Assembly: GCF_037975245.1 (NCBI RefSeq)
Contig: NC_092573.1
Span: 10,430,001-10,494,000 of the forward strand
Source: Apostichopus japonicus
Lineage: Eukaryota > Echinodermata > Holothuroidea > Aspidochirotida > Stichopodidae
Direction: 5' to 3'
DNA: 64,000 nt
Each line of letters opens with the position of its first letter. Positions within the stretch are counted from its first letter, which is position 1. Under the pieces are notes generated by a model. That model searched no databases. It was not told the origin of the DNA and worked only from the letters and a program-made list of their open reading frames with translations. This document shows, piece by piece, positions 25,701 through 36,990 of the stretch. Made by a program: the position numbers and the translations under genes.

Positions 25701-26094
25701 TTAACAATGTCTGAGAACAATTTGGAGAGTAAAGACCTCCAGGAAAGCACTTTTTGAAAACTTCTAGCAATTATAGCGTGCTATAATTTGGGGCCAATAT
25801 TAACTACCTTTAATGGTTTACATTAACATGCAAGATACATTAATGCTATATCTATGTAGAAATATCAAGACACAAACAGGTTATGACAAATTCAAAATAT
25901 CAAATGGGTATTAATGAGCAGGTTGAACTGAAATCAGGGTTCTGAACTAAGTGCAAACATATGAACAACTTGTGAAAGGGCCTTGTGGTAACAAAGAGAG
26001 AGATTAGCAACCATTGATGTGAATGACTTATTAGAGTTTAGAAGGTAGGTAGTTGAGGGCAGTACATACCACAGATGATGGGGTTGGGATGGAG
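22701..26094. other. AT-rich noncoding stretch with a GA/GT-rich segment, no gene seen
   Basis: A purine-rich GGTGGTGAGGGAGAG-type segment at about 24845-24930 creates opposing low-complexity frames. Three overlapping plus-strand frames at 23043-23418 have no recognisable domain. No repeat family shared with the rest of the window was identified. Confidence 0.5.
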
Positions 26095-26165
26095 CTTAAA
26101 AGGAGACACAAACCCAACCATCATCATTGATCTATGTGATGGAGATAAGTGTCGTGAACAACCTC
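26095..26165 (+). repeat. Single dispersed copy related to the 58.7 kb array
   Basis: AAACCCAACCATCATCATTG, ATCTATGTGATGGAGATA and TGAACAACCTCCCC match the head of the array at 58735 (ACCAACCATCATCGTTGG, TCTATATGATAG, TGAACAACTTTCCACCC). Both follow an AAAGGA-type motif. The element has not been classified. Confidence 0.6.
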
Positions 26166-26794
26166 CCCAAACAGCTAAAAAAATTCTTATTCCATTTTGG
26201 AGATAAGTCACAGATTAATTGTGTCCTCAAACTGAAGGCTGAAGACTTGATCAAGTCTAAATATGACATCATCAAGAGCTTCAATTTTTCTTGTGGTAAA
26301 AAGTTTTGATCACGATGTGAGACTTGAGGGAATTTCTGATTCGGATTTCCAATATACTAAAACCTGCCAATTATTGCTCAAAACAAGATTGCTTAATAAC
26401 ATTAAGACAGTCTTTTTGAAGTTCCTTTCCTATTATTTCCTATTATAAGTAATAACTCCAATTAATTCCCAAATAACCTTAATCGCTCAGACAAGTATCC
26501 ATTAAAGTAATGCTATGTGGAATGATAGCTACGAAGAGGGTCATATTTATTTTTTTACTTTCTTCATTATATTAGAATTTTAAGTTAAATGGAAAAGCAT
26601 ATGACCTGCATTGGTATTAATAATAATAACAATAATCAGCAGTTATTTTTAGGAAGCTTAAGTGACCACAAATGTGGGAGAAACCCGCAAGGGCTTATAG
26701 ATTACAACTAACACGTCGGGTGGCTTCTAATTCAACATTTTAAGTCAAATGTGGAATCTTTTTAATTTAGAAAGTCATTTTCAGATGAGCAAAC

Positions 26795-26915
26795 CATAGA
26801 TTGCTCTTGGATGAAAAAACCCACCTTACTGCGACCCAGCCGGGTATCGAACCCGAAACCTCCCGATTGCTAAGCCTCATTGCTTCAAATGCCACCGCCT
26901 TTATCCACTGGACCA
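26795..26915 (-). mobile_element. tRNA-derived SINE, family S3, minus strand
   Basis: Read on the minus strand, a box-A-like GTGGTCCAGTGGATAAAGGC is followed by the box-B-like TCGGGTTCGATACCCGGCTG at about 26840-26856. The self-complementary GGGT/ACCC around box B is a T-arm. The intervening sequence is slightly longer than in a normal tRNA. The sequence continues with GGTCGCAGTAAGGTGGG and a T run, as in a SINE and unlike a tRNA gene. It is the only copy in this window. A 76-codon frame over it is a by-product. Confidence 0.8.
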
Positions 26916-28339
26916 CAGCAATGGTATTGAATTTAGTTATCAACAGTAAAAGAAATTCTTTAAGTGAACTTGCATTGCTGTGGAAGACATAGACCATTGA
27001 CTTTTATCAATTTAATGTATTACAATATGAATGACGCTGTTCATCATTTGAAGAAAGAAGATGTGAGTAAATTATTGTCTAAAAAGAATGTGAAGTCACT
27101 CAATTCTGTGCATCACTGTCACAACAAAAAGTGTTGAGGCTGAATTATAGAAACAAAAAGCCAAAGTTTCATCCCACCCTACAGCACTGCTGGCAAAATT
27201 TCATTAGTTCTCACTCGGTATAGTATTTCTTCCCGGTGTTATTGCTTCTAGATCTGAGAGTTCAGTTGAAGATTTGGAGCAACTCCATCTCGCTGACAGC
27301 GAGAGGAGAGGGACGGAGGGATGGACCAACAGGTGGATGAAAATTAAGGAGACGAGAAGACAGAATGTCCTGGGGTGAGAGACAATAAATGAAAGTCCCA
27401 GAGAAAAAATGAGGGAGAATTTTGAAGGGTTATTGAAAAGAGTGTGCATTACCTCCTTGCAATGATGAAAATTTTGAAAAGAAACTTTTAAGCCAATGAA
27501 ATGATTTCCGTAAGTAAAGTAAATTTATATGTACTTTACTCTTTGCATGCATACAGTACAGCAGGTATAATACTATCCCTATGTACATCACTAGGTTTTA
27601 CTAACCTAAGAATAACAACAGAGATCCATGGTACTTTAAATAAATTATCATTACCTTGACTACATTAAAGCAACGAAATTGATTTAAACGTAGAGCTGTA
27701 ATGTTTGTTGCTGACAAAACATGAATACCACGGCAGGCTTGAACACTACATCCCTATATAGATTATGGTATGATCCAGATGCAAGGTTTACAACTACCAT
27801 CTGTGGTCTACTGTTAGAACATACTTATAGTACTTTTTAAACTCTTCTGTACCTTCAATCCTCACCTGTTTCTTTCATAAATAAATCAATTCTTTAAACA
27901 TCTTGAAACCACCAAAGCAAAACTTTACAAAATCTAGCTATCATATCTTTGAGCAATTTGCCCTACGAATTTATACCGTCAAACTTTCTTGTTGTTGTTA
28001 TCTAATTGTGAAAAGAAAGAGACAAGTGAACAATATAGACTTGGCCATCAGCTGTAGATGAACTAAATCAGACGTGGGTTGAAGTATGAAGAGCTGAGAT
28101 GGGCAACAAGAGATTTATGTTTTAAAGCTTTACAACTGTCAAAATATGTAGCCCCAGCTGCACAAGGGAGGACAAGGCATGCCAAGGTTATTCATTGCCT
28201 GCGTTTAATTTATTGTCAGACTTTTAGTGGACGAAGGTACTTAAAATGAAGAATGCTCTTATGGAATTGGGGATATTGAGAAGACTGTAGGATGTAGTCT
28301 GTTGCATAACTTGATCAATATGTTATCCGCTACGACATA
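26916..28339. other. AT-rich noncoding stretch, no gene seen
   Basis: Only short frames are present. The minus-strand frame at 27204-27449 (81 codons) has no domain. Confidence 0.5.
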
Positions 28340-28467
28340 GCAAGGAAATCTTTTCAGGATTTTTTTCTTTCTGGTTGTCCCTGAGACAAACATGCCTTAA
28401 ATTTTAGGTTGTCCTAACAGCAAATTTGCTGTACGAAAAATGAAAAAAAAAAGCAAAAAAACAATGA

Positions 28468-29778
28468 CCAATATGTACACTGTAGGAGAGACATGTGAAG
28501 GTTTTGTGAATAGAACAGCAATATGTACACTGTAGGAGAGATTAGTGTAGATTTGGTGAATAGAACACCAATGACATGTATTCACTGTAAGAGAGATGTG
28601 TAGGTTTAGTGAATAGAATACCAATATGTACACTGTAGGAGAGATTTGTAGGTTGGTGAATAGAACACCAATATGTACACTGTATGAGAGATATGTAGGT
28701 TTGGTGAATAGAACACAGTTATGTACACTGTAGGAGGGATTAGTGAAGGTTTAGTGAATAGAACACCAACATGTACACAGGAGAGACATGTGTAGGTTTA
28801 GTGAATAGAACACCAATATGTACACTGTAAGGAGAGATGTGTAGGTTTGGTGAAAAGAACACCAATATGTACACTGTAGGAGAGATGAGTAAGTTTGGTG
28901 AATAGAACACCAATATGTACACTATAGGAGAGATGGGTATAGGTGTAGTGAATAGAATACCAATATAAACACTGTAGGAGAGATGTGTACGTTTAGTGAA
29001 TAGAACACCAATATGTACACTGTAGGAGAGATGTGTAGGTTTAGTGAATAGAACACCAATATATACGCTGTAGAAGAGATGTGTAGCTTTGGTGAGTAGA
29101 ACACCAATATGTACACTGTAGGAGAGATGTGTAGGTTTACAGTGGCGCAGCTAGGGGTATTGGTCAGAGTGGGCGAGAATGGTCTGTATGGGCGCTTTCG
29201 ACTTTATCTAAGCGGAGCGCCACCACAGGTTGGCGCGGAGCGTACAGAAATTTTTTGAGTAAAGATACCCCCTTGATCGCCGGAAATGACCCGTTCCCGG
29301 CCTTGCTAATTTGCAGATAAACGAAGAATAAATAGGTGTCATCGCCAACAAAATGTGACAAATTTATGTCAATAGGTAGATGAGAGCGCAATAAAAAAGT
29401 CAATAATCGCAAATAAGTAAAAAGTGGTAAATAGCTGAAAAGGGCGCCAGCAGTCCATTTGAGTCTGTCAGGGGGGGGCATCCGCCCCCCCTGACTGTAT
29501 GGACGCTCCGCCACTGTAGGTTTAGTGAGTAGAACACCAATACGTACACTGTAGGAGAGATGTGTAGGTTTAGTGAATAGAACACCAATATGAACACTGT
29601 ATTAGAGATGTGTAGGTTTGGTAAATAGAACACTGATATGTACACTGTAGGAGAGATGTGTAGGCATGGTGAATAGAACACCAATATGTACACTGTAGGA
29701 GAGATGTGTAGGTTTAGTGAATAGAACACCAATATGTACACTGTAGGAAAAACATGTGTAGGTTTAGTGAATAAAACA
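28468..29778. repeat. 48-bp minisatellite, about 19 units, split by a transposon
   Basis: The consensus unit is about 48 bp: CAATATGTACACTGTAGGAG, AGATGTGTAGGTTTAG, TGAATAGAACAC. I count 14 units before the transposon insertion (the 14th is the split one) and 5 after it. Units near the middle and right are nearly identical, while the left edge units carry indels. The period is a multiple of three, so minus-strand frames stay open and give repetitive VHILVFYS-type peptides. These are artefacts of the period, not proteins. Confidence 0.93.
29140..29516 (-). mobile_element. hAT-like non-autonomous DNA transposon (MITE), copy 3, nested in minisatellite
   Basis: This 377-bp copy lies in reverse orientation to those at 4278 and 9687. 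It starts CAGTGGCGCAGC (one mismatch to the family end) and ends GCTCCGCCACTG. It is flanked by perfect 8-bp copies of TAGGTTTA (29132-29139 and 29517-29524), which is part of the 48-bp repeat unit. Removing the element and one TAGGTTTA restores an intact unit. The insertion is therefore younger than the array expansion. A 116-codon minus-strand frame over the element is not a transposase. Confidence 0.95.
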
Positions 29779-29945
29779 CAAGCTTTAGGGATGATACCAA
29801 TTTATCGTTTCATCTGCTTTCATCAATATGTATTTGACGTAAACAACTAGTTGTCTGTCAGACAACCTCCAATGCTGATTTTGGTCTCGCAAACATAAAT
29901 TTGGTCATCTCAGATGACCATTAACAGCTTACCCTGGATAGAAGT

Positions 29946-31837
29946 TGCTTAATTTCTTACCCTTCCATGGAGAATACTGTATGATGTATGACCATCACAT
30001 CCTCTATGTGTTTTAATATTAATTAATATTAATTTATATATATATTAATGACAAATACTTAGTTACTACAAATACTTAGTCAATTAATTCATAAGATTCT
30101 CAGACTTCCTACGCCTTGATGCATACAAAAGTTTGCTTAATTTCCAAGACAATGCAGGCTATCAAAAATTATGATACATTGAAATCTTAAACACAAAGTC
30201 ATTTCACTTTGATTATTTCTTCAATGTAGAGCAAATATTAAGGCTGACTAAATCTCTCATAATTTACGGAACATTTGAGCAAACAATTAAAATTGGATTA
30301 TGGAATATATGCAACAAAGTATGTGATGATGTGACAGCTATTGTAATAAATTTGGTTACCCTGACTTGAAATTGGATTTAAGGTCAATTAATTACGTTAT
30401 CATCCAAAAAATATGAGAAACACAAACTAAATACAAAAGCTGAACAAATCGTCTGTTATTATCCCATGTATGTCCAACAAGGGATATGAAAATGTGATAG
30501 ATGGTGTTTGTGTATGACCCAACTTGACCTATACCAAGAAACACATTTGGAATGACAGAGCTTGCTTTGTTGGATTTTCTGTAACTTAACACAATAAAAA
30601 TTAAAAAAATTAAATTAAGAAAAAAATTCTGAGCAGGCTGAAACAACATTTAAGATATAACTACACCAGAAAAATTCATACTGATTTTTTTATGTATTAT
30701 TACATGACATTTAACCCAATCGTCGAATATGTTGTAATAGTTTGTTATTTTGAGAGTGCCTTCAACTTAGACCTGTAAACGGATGTTGCACCCAATGGCA
30801 AAGTACTCCGTAGGAATATAATTGGTCCCCAACAGAAAACAAACAAAACTTCTCACATGTCTAATTAGTCATATAAACTAGATATTTGTAGAATTTAACA
30901 GCTCCAACAACATGACACAGACCATAAGTGATGGTTATTTGGTGACGTCTTCTTCCATGATGTGATAACTGATGTGGTATTCAAGCTGCCATTCATTATG
31001 TTCGGATAAATGTTGTTTTAAAGTGCACTTAATGTATCTGGTTGGAAAGTTATCACTATATCAGCTACAAGATAACATTGAGTCAACACAAGATTATTAT
31101 TGATCATACTTATACACCCGGGTTCCTCAAGTATTTAGGGATTTCCTTCGGTTTTCAATAGGGATCTCCAGCCATGCCCTACATCAACAAAGGGGGCTCT
31201 CATATTGGTCTTTTCTAATTCCACGATACTTGACAAGCTGCAGTCTCTGAAATCACTGAGAATTGCTTTCAGGAATCTTTGATGGACACTTCTGGGTTAA
31301 CTACCAGCACATTTCCTAATTCACACATTGTGTGACATATTGAAGCTAATTACGTTTGGTTTTTACCATACATAACTAGCACGTTAGCAACGAAAATGTT
31401 GCCTAGCATTCATTTAGCAACTTAACATATGTCTGGTCATCAAGATCATTTGAAACATATATAGCACATAGATTGAGATATATACATGTTACAGCACTTT
31501 ACAAAATCTTTGGAGATCTGTAACTAGGATAGATTGCACCAATTAGGACCCATGTAGTCATATCTATGGCTCTGTTAGGACCGATATGACATTGCCCTAT
31601 GCATAATCGCTTAAGATCCCAGTGGTATCAACCTGAGTTACAGCACACTTTTGTTACTGTACCTGTAGGCTTATACGAGCAGCCCAACAATGTTTTCTGA
31701 TAACAAGCAGTAATACAGAGCTTATATGTTACGTACTGACATCATGCTGATGTTTTGACTGGGTATTCTTAACCAACTTATCATGTGTTTATCTTCTTAA
31801 AGTCTACAGGCAGAAAATTGCCAGTGTCATTTCATTC
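29946..31837. other. AT-rich noncoding stretch, no gene seen
   Basis: The 85-codon minus-strand frame at 30392-30649 has no recognisable domain. No repeat family was identified. Confidence 0.5.
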
Positions 31838-32352
31838 TAATAATCATAATAATAACTGGACTTATGTAGTGCAGACTCCAACAAAAGTTGTTCAATACGC
31901 TTTATGGGGCACTGATGGTGCAAACACTAACAGAGTTGAGAGAAAAGAAAAGTTTTAAGACAGTGCCTGAATTGAATAATAGAATCCAAAGACCTAAGTT
32001 CAACAAGGAGTAAGTTCCATAAACGTGGTGCAGCATTCTGAAGGCTGCCGTCAACGAGAGATCTTGTATGTAACATTGGAACCTGAAGTTGAAATTGAAA
32101 ATGCTAACGCTTTGGTCTACATTTAGCTTGCTGATATAAGAGAACATTAAGGTGTATTGGGGTATCAGTTTTAATGGCACATAAAGCTAGAATGAGGACT
32201 TTGTTGTCAATACAGAGTCTTATTGGTAACCAGTGTAGTTCTTCTAGTATTGGAGTGATGGGGGTAAACCTGTTCGCCCCCTATGGCCGATTCAAGCAGC
32301 GGTGTTCTGGATCCTATAGCATTTGGCGAGATCCATTGGCATTTAGCCAGTA
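31838..32352 (-). pseudogene. 3' end of a degraded non-LTR retrotransposon (LINE), reverse transcriptase C-terminus
   Basis: Minus-strand translation gives RIQNTAA (about 32297-32318), then after a stop and a frame change FTPITPILEELHWLPIR (about 32230-32275). Further on, after another stop or frame change, comes NAAPRLWNLLLVELRS and LKTFLFSQLC followed by a stop near 31930. The order 'RIQNxAAR ... ITPxLxxLHWLPV ... AAPxLWNxLP ... LKTFLF' is the typical C-terminal wording of CR1/L2/Jockey-like LINE reverse transcriptases. Downstream on the minus strand, the tail (AAGCGTATTGAACAA, then ATAAGTCCAGTTATTATTAT) matches the usual LINE 3' end with a triplet microsatellite at 31838-31857. At least two stops or frameshifts show that it is dead. 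The upstream part is missing or continues beyond the MITE at 32357. Confidence 0.85.
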
Positions 32353-32356
32353 TAAA

Positions 32357-32771
32357 GGCCCGGTCACACTATACCGATTTTTTATCGGAATACTATCCGA
32401 TTTTCCCGGAGGAATCGAAACAGCCTGTTTTTCGTTCGGGTCTTCTAGCCACAGTGATAAAGGACCTGATTTGCTATCTGTTGAGCCATTCCGATGTGGA
32501 ATAGCCCTCTCCTAACTTTTGATATTGACTCCGTTTCCTTTTATCGGATAGCTTTCCGATTTCTCTTCCGATTTCTCTTTCGATTTTTATCGTTTTTCGA
32601 TGTGACGTCACTTCAGAATGTAGTCTGTTCCAGAACCCCTCAGATTTGGAGTAGGTATTTGAATATTCCACTGCATTCATTACATTCACTACCACAAACC
32701 TCACTCTTCGGCCTAAAATCGGAAATATCGGACCGTATTCCGATAAAATATCGCTGTAGTGTGACCGGGCC
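32357..32771 (+). mobile_element. TTAA-type MITE, family M2, copy 1
   Basis: The 415-bp element starts GGCCCGGTCACACTATACCG and ends with the approximate inverted repeat GCTGTAGTGTGACCGGGCC. The inverted ends extend about 37 bp with a few mismatches, through TTTTATCGGAAT. The flanks are TAAA on the left (32353-32356) and TTAA on the right (32772-32775). The second copy at 39771 has TTAA on both sides, so a 4-bp TTAA target is likely. The interior is rich in CCGAT/ATCGG motifs. Compared with the 39771 copy this one has an extra 12 bp (a CCGATTTCTCTT reiteration near 32560). The overlapping frames of 73-113 codons repeat at the other copy and reflect the element, not a host gene. Confidence 0.9.
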
Positions 32772-32775
32772 TTAA

Positions 32776-33235
32776 GTAGCCTGAATTTTGAGGCCGAGTA
32801 TCCATGCATTATGTATTAGAAAGTAGCTCTACATTGAAATGTACCCATCTTTAAGCTTAATGACAGTTTATATCTGGATCGTGACCACAATTATTCTCAG
32901 CCAGGTCTGTTTTTTACGTGTAGTGTTAAAGTTGTTTTTCATCCATACCTGTATCTCAACAGATGTTTACAACCTCAAGAGAGGCCCTACAGTGTATGTT
33001 TTGATCTGTTCCAAATCCACCTAGACATTGAGGAGATCAAATTCCCCTGGAATTTAAATGCTTTCTTCCTCGACATTAATACTAGCCGATTACTGATCAA
33101 GGGAAACCACATTTCACATTTCGTACACTGTAGAAGTTCCTATCCTATTATAGTAAGTACTTTTCATACATACTTACATACATACATATACACATACATA
33201 CACACACATACAAGAATTGGACGGACTGAATGTTA
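32776..33235. other. Noncoding stretch, possible LINE remainder at its left edge
   Basis: The first about 60 bp after the MITE may continue the LINE at 31838 on the minus strand, but the similarity is too weak to be sure. At 33170-33212 there is an ATAC/CACA microsatellite directly before the SINE. Confidence 0.4.
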
Positions 33236-33455
33236 GGGGTGTTAGCTCAGTGGTTAACGCCGGTGCCTTACAATCATTAGGTCCTGAGTTCCAGTTACAG
33301 AGACTGACAATTCATAATCATGGACGTTAAATATGAATCTAAGAGACTGACTTCGGTCAGATTGCGGCCTTGATAAGCTAATGAGGCTTCTTCGCGAGTT
33401 CCTGCTTGCAGGAGGATCCAAAATACATTCATACATACATACATACATACAATGT
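33236..33455 (+). mobile_element. tRNA-derived SINE, family S1, copy 2 (box B deleted)
   Basis: This copy has the same head (GTGTTAGCTCAGTGGTTAAC), body (TTCATAATCATGGACGTTAA) and tail (TCCTGCTTGCAGGAGGATCC) as the copies at 11791 and 60887. It passes directly from the start of box B (GAGTT) to CCAGTTACAGAG. About 40 bp, including most of box B, are missing relative to the other copies. It ends in (ATAC)n. Without box B an internal polymerase III promoter would be crippled, so this copy is probably inactive. Confidence 0.88.
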
Positions 33456-34585
33456 TGCTATCATATACTGAACATTAGGAATGATTATCAGCTAATTGCA
33501 CCCTGTTTGAGCAAGGAGAAGACTATCCACAGCTTCTCTTTCAATCAAAACTGAAATTAACTCAAGATATTTTGGTTTGTGGTTCTGTGTAATTGGTCAA
33601 GATCTAGAGTAAACAGGACCAAGCTATGGTGCAAAATTACTAAAGTTCAGTTAAAAGTTGATTAACCAGTGAATTCCACTTCTTGGGAGGAGAGGCGACA
33701 TATTTCATAACTTACATACGGAACAGAATGTTGAACACACTTATCGAAGACATCAACACCTCTTAAGCTCCTGATGAAGACATTCTTAAATTCTTTTTTT
33801 ATCTTCTTCTAGCGGCAGGCAACAAGGATATTGTCTTCACTTTGTCGACAAACATCAGATTATGTGTAATCTCACTTCTCATGTACATGTCAATGGTATG
33901 TTTTCTTAGGGAAAGTGCAAACCAAAGTTCCATGGACTGCCACATGTCTTCTCACATATATGCTTGTGACTCTAACATATAAGGGTCTAAATACTTCATA
34001 TCTTTCCTAAAGATCGAGTTAATATCATTTTGGTGAATTGGATTTAATTTTTGGAATGGGAAAAATGGGAAATTTGAAAAACTTGAATATCTTAAGATAT
34101 TTACTTGATGACGATCTTTTATGTCAATCATGAATGTCAATTTAACATCCTTATGTCAATACCTCTAGCTGTATCTAAATGTCCCAGTGTGTAAATCCTT
34201 TACAACTATAGTATGGCACTCTCTGTACCCTGTTTTCATGAGTTGAATCAAACAAGGAAAATCGAGTGAAATGTACCTAAAGTTTACCTTCAACAAAGCA
34301 GTTGGCCTACACAAACTAATGTTATGAATACATCATATTAATATATGCAAAGTTTGTTGAAATTGTAATGCTTAATCTTATATACTTCCACAAACAGGTT
34401 GCAAAAAGGTTATGGTTAAGGGCAGAAAATACCCTGCATACATTTTGCTCAGCAGTTCATAGGTTTTTGAAATGTTTTCTTCATCCTTAAATACTGACAA
34501 AGACTTGTCTACAAATCTGCTTACATATATATGTATGCATATTTATGTATGCATATGTTATGCATATTTATGTATGCATATATAT
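33456..34585. other. AT-rich noncoding stretch, no gene seen
   Basis: A TATG/TGCA-rich microsatellite (TATGTATGCATATTTATG) lies at about 34524-34585, directly left of the S4 element. No coding signal was seen. Confidence 0.5.
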
Positions 34586-34832
34586 GATTTTGAGTTGTTC
34601 AGCATCATCTTTGATCTCTAGAGTAAGGCAAATATGTCACCAAACAGAACTAGTATTGTTCGATACAGGTGACAAACGCCTACAGTGGAATTACGACCTT
34701 TCTTACCGGTTTCGAACCTCTGGACATACAATCAGTGTCCATAGCCTAGTGGTTAGGGTGTCAGGAGGCCCGGGTTGGAATCCCAGTGGAGGCTGGATGT
34801 ATTTTCACTGTTCTGGATTTTCCAACTCATTA
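34586..34832 (+). mobile_element. tRNA-related dispersed repeat, family S4, copy 1
   Basis: About 247 bp is shared with 50280-50540. The order is GATCTCTAGAGTA, AACAGAACTAGTATTGTTCG, GGTTTCGAACCTCTGGACAT, a box-A-like CATAGCCTAGTGGTTAGGGT, a box-B-like GGGTTGGAATCCCAGTGG, and CACTGTTCTGGATTTTCC at the 3' end. The tRNA-like part sits about 140 bp inside the element, unlike a simple SINE where it comes first. Both copies adjoin a TA-rich microsatellite. Confidence 0.78.
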
Positions 34833-36624
34833 CGATTCAATACATATGGATATACTTGTGTATTTTATGTCTGATTTGCACAGCATTTTTGTCATGCAAT
34901 ACAAATTAGATAAGCCTAAGATTACCTATCAAGAAAAGTTTTAATTCATAAACAAAATATAAAATAGCAAAAAAAATTCCACTTTAAATTTACCAGAAGA
35001 AGTCCCATCATGCAGCCTCATTAAATCTTGGAGTTTTAACACTTGCAACAATGCAAGTACGAGTACCACATGTGGTACATATCCATGACGACGATTACGA
35101 GAAACGTTACAACTACTCTAGATTTACAAAGTACGAATACAGACTCTCTACAAGTCTGCCATCAATCGCTAGACCGTCAAGAGTCGGTCAGTTTATCACT
35201 CGTCTGCATAGTTTCATACATAGCTTCTTCACGGGAGGATAACATTTTATTAAGTCAAATCCTCAAACAACAACGCATTAAAACAAATTCTTTGACCTGA
35301 AAATCCTCGTCAGCAGTCAGCGACAGCATAAGGTTTACGAAGTACATTCCTGACTTGGAGAACATCTGCATCATGGGTAATCTCTGGGATTATAACACCA
35401 CTTAGTATTAAACTGAACTTCATTTTAATGCAGATGTTGATTACAGCTTATATGTAGAACAGATGTTAACCTATCTATAGATTGAAAAGGGGAAAAGAAA
35501 GAAGGAGGGAAGGAAGGGTAGATTTCACGACGCAAAAATGTTCAGAATGGCATCCAACAATGGAAACTAGGTTCATGGTCCTAATTCAGCAATCGTCTGA
35601 TACAGTAGCATCAGAAAGAGGGAAAAAATGATAATTTACAGAAAAAAGACTTGCAGTGCTTTTTGAAGAAAGTTGATTGAACTTTTCTTATTAATCAAAG
35701 GTTATAACTGCACAATTTATGCAATGTAGTTTAAAAAATGATAACTGAGTAAAGATTCCTTAGTATTGAAAACCTGATTCTGCATGTTTCATTGAAGAAA
35801 TTAATTTGATTAAGAAGGTGATGGGTACGGTCTATAGTGATAAGTTTAGTTAGAATGAAAAGCCATTTAATGTTGACAACTCAAAATACCTTGTTTATCA
35901 CATCATAAAAACATAACCATTTCATCTGATTGCAAACCTGTGTTACATTTGTAGTCGATGCTACTGCATTGTTCCAATAATCATGCGGCCTAATTATTCA
36001 TCCAGTATGGATGGTTTCGTGCCTTGCTTCACTACGACATCCCTGCGACTTTGCTATAAATAACTGTATTTGTCTTTTCAAGCTAAATAATTCTGTTATG
36101 CTTCAGATCATTTTGAAAGGTTAATGTCTTTCTTGCAGTTATTAATAATCTAATTTTTTATTACATTAACGTCACCGAAAGAAATATCACCATCCAGGGA
36201 ATAACTTAACTGGTATCGCAACGCAACGTGCTATACAATATGATTAAACTGCTACACAAGCACAAAGTTGTATACCATCTTCCTTACACAGGAACCGTAG
36301 CATTTTATATGAGACAGTTCAGAACATTCAAAACTGATACCCAAAATTCAAAGGCTAAATCATTCCCTGCAAACAGAAACTTTTAAAGCAGGATGAAATA
36401 AACATTGACAGAAAAAATATTAGATATAGAAACACTGTTCGCTATATAGTTAGTTATGGATGAGAATTTAAAAACAAACTGAGTATATAGTTATAATTTT
36501 TTATAGATCTGTATAAATTTGAACTTAAGAAAGCATATTCACTTTCCATTTGTAATTTTGAAAATGTCTAATAAATACATATATATGGTTAAAACTATTT
36601 GGAATCTATAGACAACCTGAGTTT
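34833..36624. other. Noncoding stretch with one CpG-containing short frame
   Basis: At 35051-35242 a 63-codon plus-strand frame (starting MQVRVPHVVHIHDDDYEKRY) is richer in CpG and less AT-rich than its surroundings. It has no domain I recognise and no clear donor site. It may be chance or an old exon. The rest is AT-rich with no signal. Confidence 0.35.
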
Positions 36625-36990
36625 TCAAACTTTTTAATTTTTTTTTTAAACTATATTTTTCCTTGGACTTAATTACTCCAACTTAATTCGAAGGATGGGA
36701 GAGAGGGAGAAAAATAGAAGAGATATATATTGTAGACTTTATGTAAACTTAACCACTTACACAATGTTTAACTCACCAATCTAATGATATGACATCAGAG
36801 TCTAAGAATTTTTCAATTTTTGTTTTTTTCAAATTATATTTTTTGCTTTGACTTAATTACTCCCATTTTATTCAAAAGATGGAGAGGGGGAGAAAAATAG
36901 TAGAGATATATTGTAGACTTTATGTAAACTTAACCTCTTAACACAATGTATAACTCACCCATCTAATGATATGACATCAGGGTCTAAGAA
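36625..36990. repeat. Tandem duplication, two units of about 185 bp
   Basis: Each unit runs from a T-rich start (TTCAAACTTTTTAATTTTTT; TTTCAATTTTTGTTTTTTTC) through GGACTTAATTACTCC, GGGAGAAAAATAG, TTGTAGACTTTATGTAAACT, CTAATGATATGACATCAG and TCTAAGAATTT. The copies differ at scattered positions and by small indels. Noncoding. Confidence 0.88.

Larger units (their letters stand above)
28340..29945 (+). repeat. Dispersed repeat V, copy with an expanded 48-bp array
   Basis: The left part contains AACAGCAAATTTGCTGTACG (compare AGCAGCAAATTTGGTTGTCC at 16070). The right part contains GACGTAAACAACTAG, CTGATTTTGGTCTCG and CTTACCCTGG (compare 16230-16325). Between them lies the 48-bp minisatellite, interrupted by a hAT-like element. 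Known non-autonomous Helitron-like elements of invertebrates carry variable internal arrays, which would fit. I could not find Helitron ends, so the class is inference. Confidence 0.65.

Noticed and set aside
26795-26915. Functional tRNA gene
   Set aside because: The distance between boxes and the continued non-tRNA body fit a SINE better than a tRNA gene.
28397-29741. Repetitive minus-strand frames (60-116 codons) suggesting a repeat protein
   Set aside because: The period of 48 is a multiple of three, so an open frame persists automatically; frames break at unit indels and run into a hAT-like insertion.
32174-32809. Frames of 73-113 codons repeated at 39703-40177
   Set aside because: The shared peptides arise because both loci hold the same MITE.
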